A model generated the notes under the pieces. It ran no database searches, was not told the DNA's origin, and saw only the letters and a list, made by a program, of their open reading frames with translations. Below are positions 51,342-64,000 of a DNA stretch of 64,000 nucleotides, piece after piece. How positions within the stretch are numbered: the stretch's first letter is position 1; every line of letters begins with the position of its first letter. The translations under genes and the position numbers were made by a program. Origin of the DNA: Anabas testudineus (taxonomy: Eukaryota > Chordata > Actinopteri > Anabantiformes > Anabantidae); assembly GCF_900324465.2 (NCBI RefSeq), contig NC_046626.1, positions 7,585,459 to 7,649,458 on the forward strand. Reading direction: 5' to 3'.

Positions 51342-53340
51342 CTGAGCAAGAGCAAAGAGAACAGTTCATTATATGAGACATTAAAAAAACATCAAAGCAA
51401 TGATGGCACCAGTGTGAACCTACCTCAACCATGTTTTTAGTACGTTATGTCACAACACATGTAATAAAAAGTATTATTTGGACTTTGCCTTATGTAAGAT
51501 AATAATGTATTGTTTTCTATATTTCATCAATTCAGTCTTTTATTCTTCTCTAACGCAGCCACCTGTCTTCTCGGCTTCCAGTCAAGATCAACTTTAATCC
51601 AAACAAACGTCTTGTCTCTGTTTGCTCACAAGGGGGCGCCTTTGCAGAGAGAAACACAAGAGGAGGAGGGGGGGGGAGGCATCAAACCTTTTGGACCATG
51701 CTTCATTTGTCATTTGGCCCCATTATTATTAAGTCGTCCGTGATCAATATCTGACAACACGTTTTTAATTAAGAGGATTGTATTTCTCTAGTGGCTCAAC
51801 TTAGAACAGAGTTTATAATACTTCTGAGGAGACGAGAATAAAATCTCAACCTCTGATAACATGTTTTTAAAAAGCAGACGAGTGTGTGAAGTAGAAATGA
51901 TGTGAGGATGGTCTTCTTTCAGTTTGCTCTGCCGTTTTCCAGCCTGTCACAGACCTAACTATCTGCTGGCAGCCCTGCAGCCTGTTGGTTGTAAACGTGT
52001 TTGACGCTGAGCACATTCCGTCCTGGCTGCTCAGATTAAGTTGCCAGTACACAGAGAGGTTTCTTGTTCCCTGACATAAGTAGACCTCGTCTCATTTAAC
52101 CCATTAACATTTACCCCTCTCATGTTCAACTAATCCCTCTGGTCACTCCTAAACCTCAAATATTAGACTAAGGGAGAATGATTTCGTACGATGTGATTTC
52201 AAGGAGTGGTTGTTTTTTTTTTTTGCTGCGTAACTTCGGCTGTGAGCCACCGAGGAACCAGCGCAAGTGGTTTCAAGTTAAGAAATACAAGAAAGCGGTC
52301 ATGTTGGGGGCTGCCCCCTACTTTCAGGACACATTTCTTTGGCGTGTTTAAAGACGATTTGCTTGTTTAAAACTGTTTCTAATAAAAAGTCTCTGGCTAT
52401 TTAGTGAAAATGAGAGAAGAAAAAAAAAAAAGTGCGCAGAGAAAACATTTAGTTGGATGTGAGTGAACCCGAACCGACGGCCCTGTTGCGCCACTTTAGT
52501 GCGTCTGTGCCAAATGGTGTTTTTAAATACAACTCTTAAAAGGTGAAAATAAAATGAAACTTTAAGAATAACAATAAAATAAAAATAAAAGCAAGCTGAA
52601 GACTAAGGTCGCGCATGCTGCCGCTTGGTTTCTCCCCTCCAACAGCGGCTGTTGAAGCATTAAGGTTACGCGGAGAGAAGTGTTAGTGTGATCTAAAAAA
52701 TCCGCACACACAGAGGCAAAGTCACACTTCCGTCTAAAACAGACAAATACGGGGCAGCTGTCACAATTATCTCTCAGTTCAGCTCTAACTAGAGGAATCA
52801 CTAAATATTAAAAAATATTCAACAGCTCTCTCCTAGTACAGCCAAGGCAACCTCATGAGCATCTGCTACTTCACTAGACTCATGACCTAATGCTGAGAAA
52901 ATAGGAAGGAAAAAAAGTCACCTTGTAAAAGTTTCCTCGAAACTCTGTACATCCCCACTTCTGAGAATCCAGTTCTAAGAAACGCTGCAGCTCAATTCTC
53001 GGAATTTCAACACCGGGCTGTACCATTATGAGAGGGGCGGGGGAGATGCCGACAGCCGTCCGCCTCGTTTCGACCCCGAGCCGTCAATAATATGAAATAT
53101 AAGGTATGAGTGCTTGACATGCACGACAGTCAGACGTCTTTTGTGCTTCTTGTGGAGTCTATTAGAGATTTGCGCGGTTGTTTGGCGTTTTTCGCTGCGA
53201 GGCAATCTCCCCGCGTAGTAGGTGGCTCCAAGTGCAAGGTCAGCGACCGAGTTATAAATACCGTGGGGAACATGAGCGCATGTTGTGCCTGAAACCTGGC
53301 CGAGGTGCCACAGGAGCTGCGAAAAGATAATCATCTTCTT
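51342..53340 (-). promoter_or_regulatory. 5' region of the bcl6-like gene
   Basis: Upstream of the acceptor at 51342 (minus tgctcag) should lie 5' UTR intron and promoter. The only CpG-rich stretch is about 53030-53300 (gggggagatgccgacagccg and neighbours), which I take as the likely promoter area. A plus-orientation TATAAATA at 53253-53260 points away from bcl6. A G-rich tract at 51662-51678 and a T-run at 52214 are also present. No exon could be assigned. Confidence 0.4.
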
Positions 53341-53570
53341 ATGATTCATAACAAGCCCCCTCCGTTTTAGTTTTTCTCTTCAACATTTGCCCACCACATG
53401 TTTGCCTTATTTAATTTCACTGGTTGCTTGCTTACTCAGCTGTAATGCTGACTTCACTGTATAGTTTCTGCTTTGGCCAACAGGTTGACAGTAATACATT
53501 TCTGCTAATATCTCAAGGAGGAGATTTATGCGAACACTTTATTTCTGTCAGTGCAAATGGAAAGTAATGT

Positions 53571-53604
53571 AGTGTGTGTGTGTGTGTGTGTGGGTGTGTG
53601 TGTG
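53571..53604. repeat. Imperfect (GT)n microsatellite
   Basis: GT units broken by two GGG/GGA interruptions. Confidence 0.85.
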
Positions 53605-56600
53605 GAGTGTGTGCAAAGTCCTCAACTCTCCAACAGGCCCACTTGCTCTGGTCTGCCTTCCCACCACTTCCTCTCACCATCACAGCTGTGCATCAATCTG
53701 CCTGACACTTAGATGCAATAAGGGAGGAAATAAAAATTCGGAGTACTTACCAAAGTATGAATAAACAAGTCAGAAACTACCTGATCTTTAACGAAGACCT
53801 AACAAGAAATTCCCGATTCATGCTGACTCAGAAACTACTACCTGGAGTAAATGGCCTTAAAGTAAAAATCTAGTAACAATAATTGCTGGTAATGCAAATA
53901 AAATTATACATGACAAAAGAATTCAGAATAGACTCCTGGTGAAGACAACATCAATGAACCAATCTTCCTAGACCTACTCTAGATGAACAGTGACTCATCT
54001 GCTGAATGCCATAAAACCTGTAACTCTTTATCATTTGTTTGTTATTATTTTCTCTCTCTCTTTATGTGAAGTGGTTTGTGCTTTTATTTCCTCAGTAGCT
54101 ACTTAGATTTAATGTGTAAAGTGTTACCTTAATCCAGTCTGTATTCTGTTCATATGTACAGAACAGCTCCTCTGCACAGTATATTCAAGTCTGTCTGGGT
54201 ATAGGCTAAAGCACATAGGCAGTGAAATCATATAAAATAACACATATTCTGTAAAGAAATTCACTTATTGTGGAATTAAGACACATTATGACCAAACCCA
54301 TTCAGTAAGATACATATTTTTTTCTGCCTTTACTCTCTTTTTAGTTAAATGATAATGGTTTTGTGTGTTTCTTCTTCATCTGTTTTGAATATATAAAGTT
54401 ATCATCACTTTTTCTTTCATCACTTAGCTATGGTAAACAAATATTCAGGCAGATTAGGTAGTTCACTGGGAGGAAAAGGAACAGAAAGCTGGACCTACTG
54501 TATTAATTGTGATGATGCATGTGCATGCATATATAAAAGCTGTGTGTATGCTTGTGTTAGTAACCATTAATAACCTAGCAATTAATCAATAAAAATGGAA
54601 TCATGTGAGAAATTTACATTCCAGGCTGAGTAGTTTACAAGAGGTAGACTACATTACAAATAATAACAAGATTAAACACAAGGAACAAGAAAATCACCCT
54701 AAATTGTTAACAGAAGTCTTGTACATATTACTGCAAACATTATAACCCTTCCTCCCACCCACACACCAAACTACAAAGTTTCCTGTTATTATCCTCATGT
54801 GTTGCACAAAAGACAGACTCACACTGCATCTTTCCCCATAAAATAAATGCGCAGTGCAACTCAACAGGTCTGAATTACAGCTTTTCAGGTGGCTATGGCA
54901 ACAAAGCAGTCTATTTCTAGTTAATGTTTTCACTCTAGATGTTTTTCCCCTGCGGTTATCTTTAGTGACCTAAGTTTCTGTGGGTTGCTCATCTGCACAT
55001 CCTTTGACAGAAGTGATATTTACTGGTGAGAAGAAGAAGAGACCAAACTTGTTTAGTCAGTGAGGAGAGCCATGTCTGAAGATTAATGTCTGATTTCCTG
55101 GTTGGGTTGTTTATTCACAAGAAGAGGATGCGTAGATTTGATCAGTCAGCCTTTTCCTTGGTTATATCAACGCAACATCTTTAACTTCATATTAGGGCAT
55201 TGCTGCAGTGCAACAGCAGATAAACAAGAGCAGATGTGAAACACACAAAAAGCTGTGTGTGGTATGCATGTGTTCATTTAAGAGTCAAATCAACATAATC
55301 GCATAAACATGGTGCTTCTTGTTCATTATGCAGAGTAAATGCCTGACAGTCTTTTTTTGTTTGTAAGAAAATTCTGAATGAAAACTTAAAGTGTTAATAC
55401 AAAAGCAATTAAAGGTGCACTCTACTGTTTTTTTTTTTTTCCTACACGTGCATAATGATGTCTAATGGCTTCTAATGAGAATTAACCTAAAAAACATGTG
55501 TACTACATTTCCCATAATGCATAATGTATTTTACTGGAGCCCCCAGTGAGTTTCCAACAAAGACTTTAAATACAGCCCATTAATCCTTGATGACATCACA
55601 ATGACATCACCAGGGTTATTTTCTAAAAGGTTCCTCTAGAGAAAACATGATGCTGCTGTTTTTACTGACCAAGCAGAACTGACCATGACTAGTTAACTGA
55701 CACTGATGAAATCCGTGGACTGGCCCTTTAACACCATATTTTTGCAAAAGAAAAAATTGTTATTTGTCACTATGTGTTGCCTGTTCTCCATACACCAAAT
55801 TACTGCAAGGCTTGTCAGAAGAATGCCTCTCATAAAAACCATGGGACCTTGCCAGCCAACCCTGGAATACAGTTTCTGCTGTTTCTCCTCTCTCCTAGTC
55901 GTTGGGCCAGAGAGGCTCTGCTATGTTTTAACAAGGGCTCCCCACCCCCTCACGTGAACTCCGTTGGCCTTAGGGCCTAGACGCAGACAGATATCAATGT
56001 GCCTGTTTCAAAACATGACCCAGGCATTTGGTTGCCTGGCAGGGATCAAAGGTCATGTCAGTAAAATACTGTAGGACTCGAAAACTAGCCCTTTCTTTAC
56101 AGACGTGTAGCCTGGGGGGGAAAATACGGAAGTATTCGTTTCTGTGAGCCAGGAGGATGAAGCCTGCATGAGTCTTATTGAAAAGTGTTGACTTTAACTG
56201 CAGGTGGTGTGTAGTCTTTGCATAATTATTGTTGAACCTTAGATGACTGTGACGTGTCAAGTACACTGGAAAGATCCAGGCAGGCCAGCTCTTTACAGAA
56301 TAGAGGCTATTTTACTCTTAGTGTGAATAACCTGAAGTGTGGTGGTTGTGTTTTTGTCTGACTGACTGAAACTATTTTTATTCTTAGGTCTTGAGCTCAC
56401 TGAGACTTAAAAAAAAAAAGTGTGAACAACCTGTCATGAAATATACGCAGAGCACAGTAGAGCTAAAACAATGAGTCAATGAATCAACATTTATTTTAAT
56501 ATTTAAATGATACTTTAAGTCCCACTCAACTGAAATTGAAACTTTGCAAACATGCTTTAGTTTTAGCTTCTTTATTTTGAGGATGTGAAAATCACAATAG

Positions 56601-58934
56601 TACAATTATCAATTAAATTATGAACTTCTGTCTTGCTAATTTTGAAGGTTTATGTGGGCAAAATTATCTATTTGAAGACATTAACTAAGTCTTTAGGTGA
56701 CTGTAGCAGATACTTTATTGTTTTCTGATATTTTAGAAAAATAATACCAGTTGATAAATAAAGAAAGCACATTCCGTGTAGTCATGGCCTTGAGACACTG
56801 TAAAATTCATATTATGAAACTCACTATAACGTCAGTGCTGGATTCCAAGGCACAGTGTGAGGCAGCTAGCATTAAGCCTGATGACATTTAGGTCTAAAAG
56901 GGGACATTTCAGTTAGGTCACCAGGCAGAGTAAGCAGCATACCTGAGCAGTAAACCACCTGTGGCAACATCACCATATTGAGTTTCAAAATGTCAAGTAA
57001 AATATGTTTAATCTCTTCCAGAACACGTTTAAGCAACCTGTCTCCTAATGAAGGCAAGTTTCGTGTTAGAATAAAGAAAAGCACAGCAAACATGAAACAG
57101 GAACCCTGGTGTTCATTACTTTCATACGTATCTGTGGTTTCCACAACCTGACTAGGCACCAGAGAAGAGGACTGCTAAGTTTCATATTAGCCCATTAAAC
57201 TTCCTGTCAGCATTTGTGATATAAATCTTATAAATCCTATGGGTTTGCGCACAGTACTCGTGTGTTTTTGTTGTTGTTAGCAGGTGCACAGAGATTTAGA
57301 AGATATTCAGAGCACTGTCGAAAATAACAGCAATGAATCAAAAGTTGGCATATTAGCATTACAAATATTGATTTAGAGTCACACATTTCTACTGTGTGAC
57401 AATTTTACTAGAATGTGTATTGAAGCAATAAGGCCAGTGTGCAGTGTTCATTAACATCAACCAAAATATAAATCACACTGTTTGGAACATCTCATTGGTT
57501 TCAGGTCATCTGAGGACAACGACTCACGTCCTCGTGGTTCAACCTCAAAGAAAATGCTTAGAGGCGCTATATGAATAGTGCCTTTGTTGCACCAAACCAA
57601 CGAATGCATCCTCAGTTGTAAGCAGCAAAATTTATTGTACATGCAGAGGAAAGGTCAATGCCGTATGTGGCAAGTGCCATAGAAAGTAATTTGGGATATG
57701 GAAGTAAACTGAAAACACTATAATAAACAGAGAAAGATGTGTCACCTGCTTTCATTTAATTTAATTACTACTATTTTCTCATGTAAATTATTATGATGAG
57801 AGCTAAGGAGTAACAGGTGATCAGCAGCCAGTTCATACACAAACACTAAAGAGAGAATTGAGCGTAGTTTACCTCGAGTGTTTGGAATGTGAGGAGTCAA
57901 TATAAACACTTTTTTTTTTTGCAACACTCCGCCTCTCAGTACAAGTTATCTGTGGAAAAGTACCAGAGTACACAGTGTCACTGGCAGATCCCGCTGTTGT
58001 TTTATAGCAACGCCTGGGGCAGGAGGTTGTGTGTGTTTGTGTGTGTGTGTTGGTTTATCATTGGAAGAGTACCTTTACAATAGAAAGGCTGGGAAAATTT
58101 GGATGAAGAAAATGAATGAACAGTGCCTGAGGTCCCTTTGCAGCCTGACGTAACTGCAGTTACTGTAGGGACAACAGAAGAGCACTACCGCAGTCCCAGG
58201 AGCCAGTGTGGAAGTGTACGAAGTATATTCATACAGCATGTTGCTGAAACGTATGCTCTGAAATAAACATGCAATCACATTGTCCTATTGTAGAATTTGC
58301 AGCCATGAAGCATTTGTAATTATCTGTATTTGTAGTTCTAATATTTAAAAAGCTCCTATAAAGTCTGTACACATTTTATGGGAGAAACACGATGCAATGT
58401 TTGACGGATTCCACAGGATGAGAAATGAGTGCACTCAAATCCGCAGCGGTCCAAGAAGTTGCTGACTGTACCTTTTGGGTTAGGCAACAAGGCTCAGAGA
58501 TCAGGGCGCTAATACTATTAGTTATAGTCTGGCTGCCAGCAGCAGCCACTGGGGGACTTGTCATAGGACCAGCTCACTGATTAGCTGCTAATCTGGATGT
58601 GATGTGTGAATTAGATAGTTTATAACATCTGAGGAAGCCAGCGGTTTATCTGTTCCCATGCTGGTGAGTCACTGAAAAAAATACTGTCTTTCATAAGAAT
58701 TTGACTGTATGCTTTGACGGTAGAAGTCTGCATTCCCAAGAAGAGGGGAACTGGGTACATGGAGCTCTAAGGACAAGCAAACGTTGTTACTAGATTTGCT
58801 CGGATTATACAAGAGATATTTCAACAGTGTTCCCCTTTTCCCCTCCTCATTCTTGGGATTGGTCTACTTGCAGTAACCATCACTGAGTAATGTTCAGCTT
58901 CTCTTTTGAAATGTTGAGTAACCGTAATAATCAC

Positions 58935-58948
58935 CCCCCCCCCCCCAT
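58935..58948. repeat. Poly(C) tract
   Basis: Thirteen to fourteen C in a row in aatcacccccc...catctt. It is unusual in this AT-rich stretch. Confidence 0.9.
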
Positions 58949-61900
58949 CTTCCTCTATGTGTTGTCTGACATTTCCACTTTTAATCTTTTATCCTGCTGA
59001 CAATGTCTCTCCCGTTTTCTGTGTGGAAATCAGCTTCCTGCTGAACCTGCCAGAAGAAAAGCATTTCATATACTTTCACCCTACAGATCTGTCCTCGACG
59101 CTGAACACGGGTTTGGTCTGAAGCACGAAGCCCACTGTGTCTGTGCATGCTGCTAATAAACATCCAGTGACAGTGACTGACTGTCATCAATCAGGCTTTT
59201 TACTGCTGGACAAGTATCTCATTAGCTGTATCTTAGATCTATTACTGTGTGACCTGGACGTCGACTTGGATGTGATTCACACCGTCCAGCAGGTCCAAAT
59301 AAACCTAATCTGATGGGGTAAAATTCATTTCTTAAACATAAATCCACTTATGGCAGTTTCCTCCCACACAGGTTTTAACTTTTAGTTTGTAGATTCCTTG
59401 CTTCTCCCTCTCTGCCAGCACTTAAGAGAAGAGCTGGGAATCCAACGGACAACATGGTGGATTATCCCCTCACTGAAGCACGCTTGGGAAATAAGAGTTG
59501 TTTCTCTCCAACAACTTGTGATTCATTAGGCACCTGAAAACGGAAACAGGTGAGGGAATAAACAGTGCAGCGGTGGTTATGCAGCGGAGAGCTTTTGGAA
59601 CACTGGGTTAATGTGTAAACTGTGTTAATGACAGGAGAGTTTTAAAACTTGTAACTGGTTCTCAGACTATAAACCCGCCCCCATCATCATCTCTGTGGGG
59701 CAAGGATCTGTGCAAGGCTCTGCGAGATCAGTCATGTGACTGGAGTTTTACTGGCAGAGAAGATGTTATGGTTTTAATCAGCCGTACTGTTCTGAAAACA
59801 TTTAATGTTTTACCACCAACGACACTTTAAAGAGAGAGAGAGCAAAAGTTCAACATGCATAGAAATACTTCAAACAACATATCAATATATTGTATGAAAT
59901 AACTGTATTAATAGTGATCTGTTTGTGGCTCTGTTTACCTGCCTGCTGACTTAACATCCTGCCATTCTTTAGAAATGTATTCTGTATTTTTATTGTGAAT
60001 GAAGGTGAAGTGCTTTACGTTAAGGTTCACTTGAAATCCAGGGAAATCTAAACCATTTTACAACGACATCCTCCGTCCTTAGGCCTCGAACCCTGAAAAG
60101 AGTGAAGCTATGGACAACAAACACAACATTTGAGAAGAACCAAATTCGAACAACCAAAAACCTCAACAAAGCAAAAATGTTGTGGATTAGGGGGCATGGA
60201 CCATTAAATTGTCGTTTCATCTGACATGAAATGCCCCCGTCTTTATTCAGCGTTGTCTGGCATCGAGGCACTTTGACCTTGTGTCACTTGACTTTTTGTT
60301 CTGTTCACTCTGCAGCTACTGCAAACACTGACATGTAAACAAAGCAATACATATTTGTTTATTTTTCTTTGACGTAAGTGAAAATCACTTTTACTGTTGC
60401 GGTCATGAGATTTTAAAAATGTTAAATTTCTGTTAACTGTTAACTACAACTCTATTAACTGTGCATGTTTTAAGTAGCGGGTTGTGTGTTGTGCTGTAAA
60501 CAAACCTTTGGTAATAACCCAGTGCTCAGAGCCTGTCATGTGTCTGAATGATATGTACTGTGTTTGTCTCGTGTCAACTGTGGCTCACATTCCCACCATT
60601 CAAGGTCGGGTTGTACACAGAGGCCGTCTAACTGTGTACAACTGAGTGTGACCTGAAATAGGATGCGTTATGTGTGGGATGTGCAACAGTGGTTCGCTCC
60701 GGTGCACATGAATAGTTTCACAAACTTCTACACACTTTGTCATTTGATAATAGTTTGGGGTGAAGGTAGAGCCCAGTCACGTAAGCACAGCCTCGCTACA
60801 GGTTTAGCTCTTAAACAGGGGTCGCAGGATAGGATTCCAGGTCATAACTTTGGTTTCACAAGACTCGCCAAGGCACAACCGCAATATGTAACCCAAGCTA
60901 GAGGTAAACAAGTGCTCCACACAGGGGCGACAGGGAGGTGTGGAAGTCGGGCACTGTTGCTCATGAGACAATTCATCAGGGTTATTTTGCTGCCAACCGT
61001 GTCGTAGGAGGTCCACTGTCTCAGCCCTGCATTTGACACCCGTAAGTGACAGATTTACAGGTCTAGCCGGCGTCCATTGCTCGGATCTGTTTGCACCATT
61101 AAGCAGTAGCACAGACCAGAGACAAAGAAGAGGAAGCAGAATAACATCGCACATCTGATGGAGACACTGGCCCCTGGATGTAATACACAGTGTTTACCAC
61201 TGTATCTGAGGGTCAGTTATAACAAGAATAAAAGCATGGAGCAAGCTGAAAATTGATATTATTTATTCTTAATAAACACAAATAAACTGTAGAAGTTCAA
61301 ACGTTTTCCTACAATAACTAGACTGAATATAATATAGTAAAAAAATTTTATTTCGTTTGCAGGTATAAGCCTGTACTATTCTTTGGGCATTTTGTGTACT
61401 TGCACATACACAAAAACGGTTTTTCATTTGAGAGTCTGGCCTTGATTCAAGCCCCATGAGACATTATGATCCCCATCCAGGTCCAACAGTTCTCACACAG
61501 TTGACAGTTTGCCACAGGAGACACTGGTGGATTGAGACAGATCACATTCCTCAGCCAGGACACAGGAGAGGATGGAAACTATCAAATATAGGCCCTGCTA
61601 TGTTTGATTGATGGGATGAAAGCACACTTTAATTATACTAGCATTTATGCTGGCTGTACATTTAATTTATCTTATGTAACTACAAGCTTCTTCACATCAC
61701 AGAAATATACGGCAAAGAGAGACGGCAACAGAGAGAGACAAGAATCAATAGCAAAACAAGTCAGAGTCTTCAAGGGTGTGAGAATCTGTAAAAAATAAAC
61801 ATTTACAAGACGGCCCGACTGGAATCTAAATGTACTAAACATGCTGTTCTAGTTATTATCTGAGAAAAGATCTCATAAAAATTTTTAGACCATCACCAAC

Positions 61901-64000
61901 CCTGAGTTGAGCAAGAGTTTTAAAGGAAAACATCGTCGACAGTAAATTATTCTGTACGGCCTGATTCAGTATACGCACTGTGGAGTGCAGGCTACAGTTC
62001 AGTATGAAAATAGAAATAAAAATAATAAATTTCACAGTGTGAATAAAATGAATTAACTCTGAATTAAGACTAAATTTGTATTTGCTTTAATGACATATCA
62101 AACATTCTAGTGTATACTGTGTGGACACGTGTCCTCATAATTTTATTTTATACCTGGTTCCTTGGTCTGAGTCCAGCCCCCATACATTAGAGGGTCTGAA
62201 TCTACTTCCACATATGGGTTGAGAAAGAGCAAACCTGACTAGACACAGGAGGATAAAAGGCAGACTCATCCCAGATGTGGACATACACTATGTGCGACCT
62301 GGATCCAGGCATATAGTATAGTGGGCCAGAGACAATGTGGAGCTCTGCACCAACGTACAGCTGTGACCTAAACATAAAAGCAAGACACTTGAAGGCACAT
62401 GAAGGGCTGATGTGCACACTGCCAACTATATAACTAAAGATCTACACATTTCTTTCACTTTTCAAACACCAGTAAAAGGCTGCACAGATATCAGAGAAAA
62501 TGAAATTTACATTTACATTACATCACTGCTTCAACACTAGTTACAATGACACATCCTGGTGCTTGATGTGCTCCACTAACGCACAAGTTCGGCAACTTTC
62601 AAATCAACAGAGAAATTGTTTTTTTCTCACTGCTCAGACCAGTCAGATGTTTACGCCACTGTTACCAAGAGCCAGTGAGGCAACACGAATATCTGCTTCG
62701 GCATCATAATATGTCACTAATGTCTGAAGACTGTTTCAGAGAGGGAGCTAACGAAGCAATGAATGTTCCACTTTTATCTGTAACATCAAAATTATTTTGC
62801 TGTTTTGATGTTTCAAAATGAACATAAAGTTTACAGCTGTGTTTATCTTGTTTATCAGTAGTCACACTAGTAGTAGTATCCTGCCATCAGAGAATTAATT
62901 AGAGTCACACATCTGGCCATTTAACCACTGAGCAGAGTAATGTAGGGTACTTTTGTTTCTGTTAAAACTGTTTATTTCACTTTGTCTTAGAGGAAAGTTT
63001 CAAGACAGCCAATGTCACACATGGCTGTAGGTGAGTGTATAAGGTTTTTATTATAATTCATTCATAACAGGTTTTGAACTTGGCCATTGTGGATTTTTTT
63101 GGTCTACAAAGTGTTAGTCTTTGACACTGTTTATTGCGACTTGTAGCCCATCTTCTTCCAACAGTAGAACCAAGCAGAACCAAGTAAAACAGAAAGTCAC
63201 CAAAACCAAACAGTTCCCACATATGGGTTGTTTTTCTAATGGCCACTTGGGTCAAGATTGTGTGTGAGCCAATGTGTTCAACAAGCAGACATGCTCAAAT
63301 AAAGCAAGACAGAAATAATATAACGTTATCAAGATTGAAATGGAAATAAAATACTATCAAAAACTATGATAATAATAAATCTTTTAAAAATCAGCACACT
63401 GTGGCAGGCTGTGTCTGATTTTTCAATGCTTAATGCAAGAGTTTAGTGTCCGCATAGTTATTACCTTTTTACTACAAACGTGTATTAGATTGAAATAATG
63501 AATAGCGATGTAATGTATTATTTAAAAACCATCATTAACATGTGTATGTCTGCCTTGCTCTAAATTATCAGTGCACATCAAACATCTCCTGTTTTAACCT
63601 GAATCGTTTTGGAGTACAGAAATGATTGCATTTATCAAAATAGATTTTATGTGTGTTTCCAGAGAGAAATCCAGACAGTGTTTGGATGTACAACAACCTG
63701 AGGATAAATGGCTGCTAGAATTCATAGCATGGGAGGGAAGTCTCACTGACACCGTCACATCTCAGCAGGCTCACAGATTTTCATCAATCACCCCTCGAAC
63801 TGAAGTTGTTGGATTTATGTCCCCAAATGATTCCAGGTATAGCTTTACACAAGTTCGCGCTCCGACCAGTCAGTGTGTCATGCTGTGTGTATGTGGTCTC
63901 CTAATGTGATATCTCCACTGCCTCTTCAAAACCAGCATGACAGACTGCCAGCGCAGCAGCAACCACTTTGATTTTTCCATAGAAGGATGAATCACTCTCG

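Larger units (their letters stand above)
53341..64000. other. Gene-poor right end, upstream of bcl6
   Basis: About 10.6 kb with no gene that I can support. Visible items are an imperfect (GT)n run at 53571-53604, T-runs near 55428 and 57910, a C-run at 58935-58948 and an (AG)n stretch near 59832. A repeat-like block at about 55400-55740 includes actacatttcccataatgca. The stretch could hold bcl6 enhancers or distant non-coding exons of a neighbour, but nothing in the sequence proves that. One minus-strand ORF with a signal-peptide-like start is given in the findings. Confidence 0.5.

Noticed and set aside
53253-53260. TATAAATA as the bcl6 promoter
   Set aside because: It points to the right, away from bcl6, and no gene is seen on that side.
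60663-61007. Plus-strand ORF in the gene-poor end
   Set aside because: It has no leader, domain or splice context, and overlaps the minus-strand frame that looks better.

Overview
This window reads as nuclear DNA of a ray-finned (teleost, probably percomorph) fish. Genes are compact with short GT/AG introns. Intergenic DNA is AT-rich with many (GT)n microsatellites. Several repeats have the look of common teleost dispersed repeats, and the proteins match vertebrate families closely. I saw no prokaryotic, viral or CRISPR features. Gene names come from remembered family sequences, not from a search. Exon limits were set by matching splice sites and codon phase by eye.

Layout, left to right. 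(1) 1-5378, minus: first 16 coding exons of an apolipoprotein B-like lipid-transfer protein that continues past the left edge. (2) 7070-9440, plus: a two-exon Kruppel-like factor of the KLF9/13/16 subgroup, with a long 3' UTR carrying a tRNA-derived SINE. (3) 14.3-16.1 kb, minus: a decayed colgalt2-like collagen galactosyltransferase. (4) 17035-18166, plus: tsen15. (5) 19674-22784, minus: the C1orf21 homologue. (6) 24295-25977, plus: sec22b. (7) 27001-28837, minus: imp3, convergent with sec22b. (8) 29.4-37.9 kb, plus: slc35a3, with a TATA box and a structured non-coding first exon. (9) 39860-41377, minus: fam78b. (10) 42507-46011, plus: cmpk1, head-to-head with fam78b. (11) 48553-51330, minus: bcl6-type BTB/zinc-finger repressor. 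(12) 51.4-64 kb: about 12.6 kb with no gene I can support, probably upstream and regulatory DNA of bcl6.

The genes are not an operon or pathway. They are housekeeping and regulatory genes: tRNA splicing, ER-Golgi SNARE, rRNA processing, nucleotide-sugar transport, pyrimidine kinase, and two zinc-finger factors. From memory of the human map, most (colgalt2, tsen15, c1orf21, sec22b, slc35a3, fam78b, cmpk1) have human counterparts on chromosome 1, so the block looks like a rearranged ancestral segment. imp3 and bcl6 are exceptions.

I found no clearly new biological system. The best leads are two long perfect inverted repeats inside introns, the decayed colgalt2 copy, an in-frame tandem duplication carrying extra splice acceptors in sec22b, possible alternative N-termini for slc35a3 and fam78b, and a small signal-peptide-bearing cysteine-rich ORF in the gene-poor right end.
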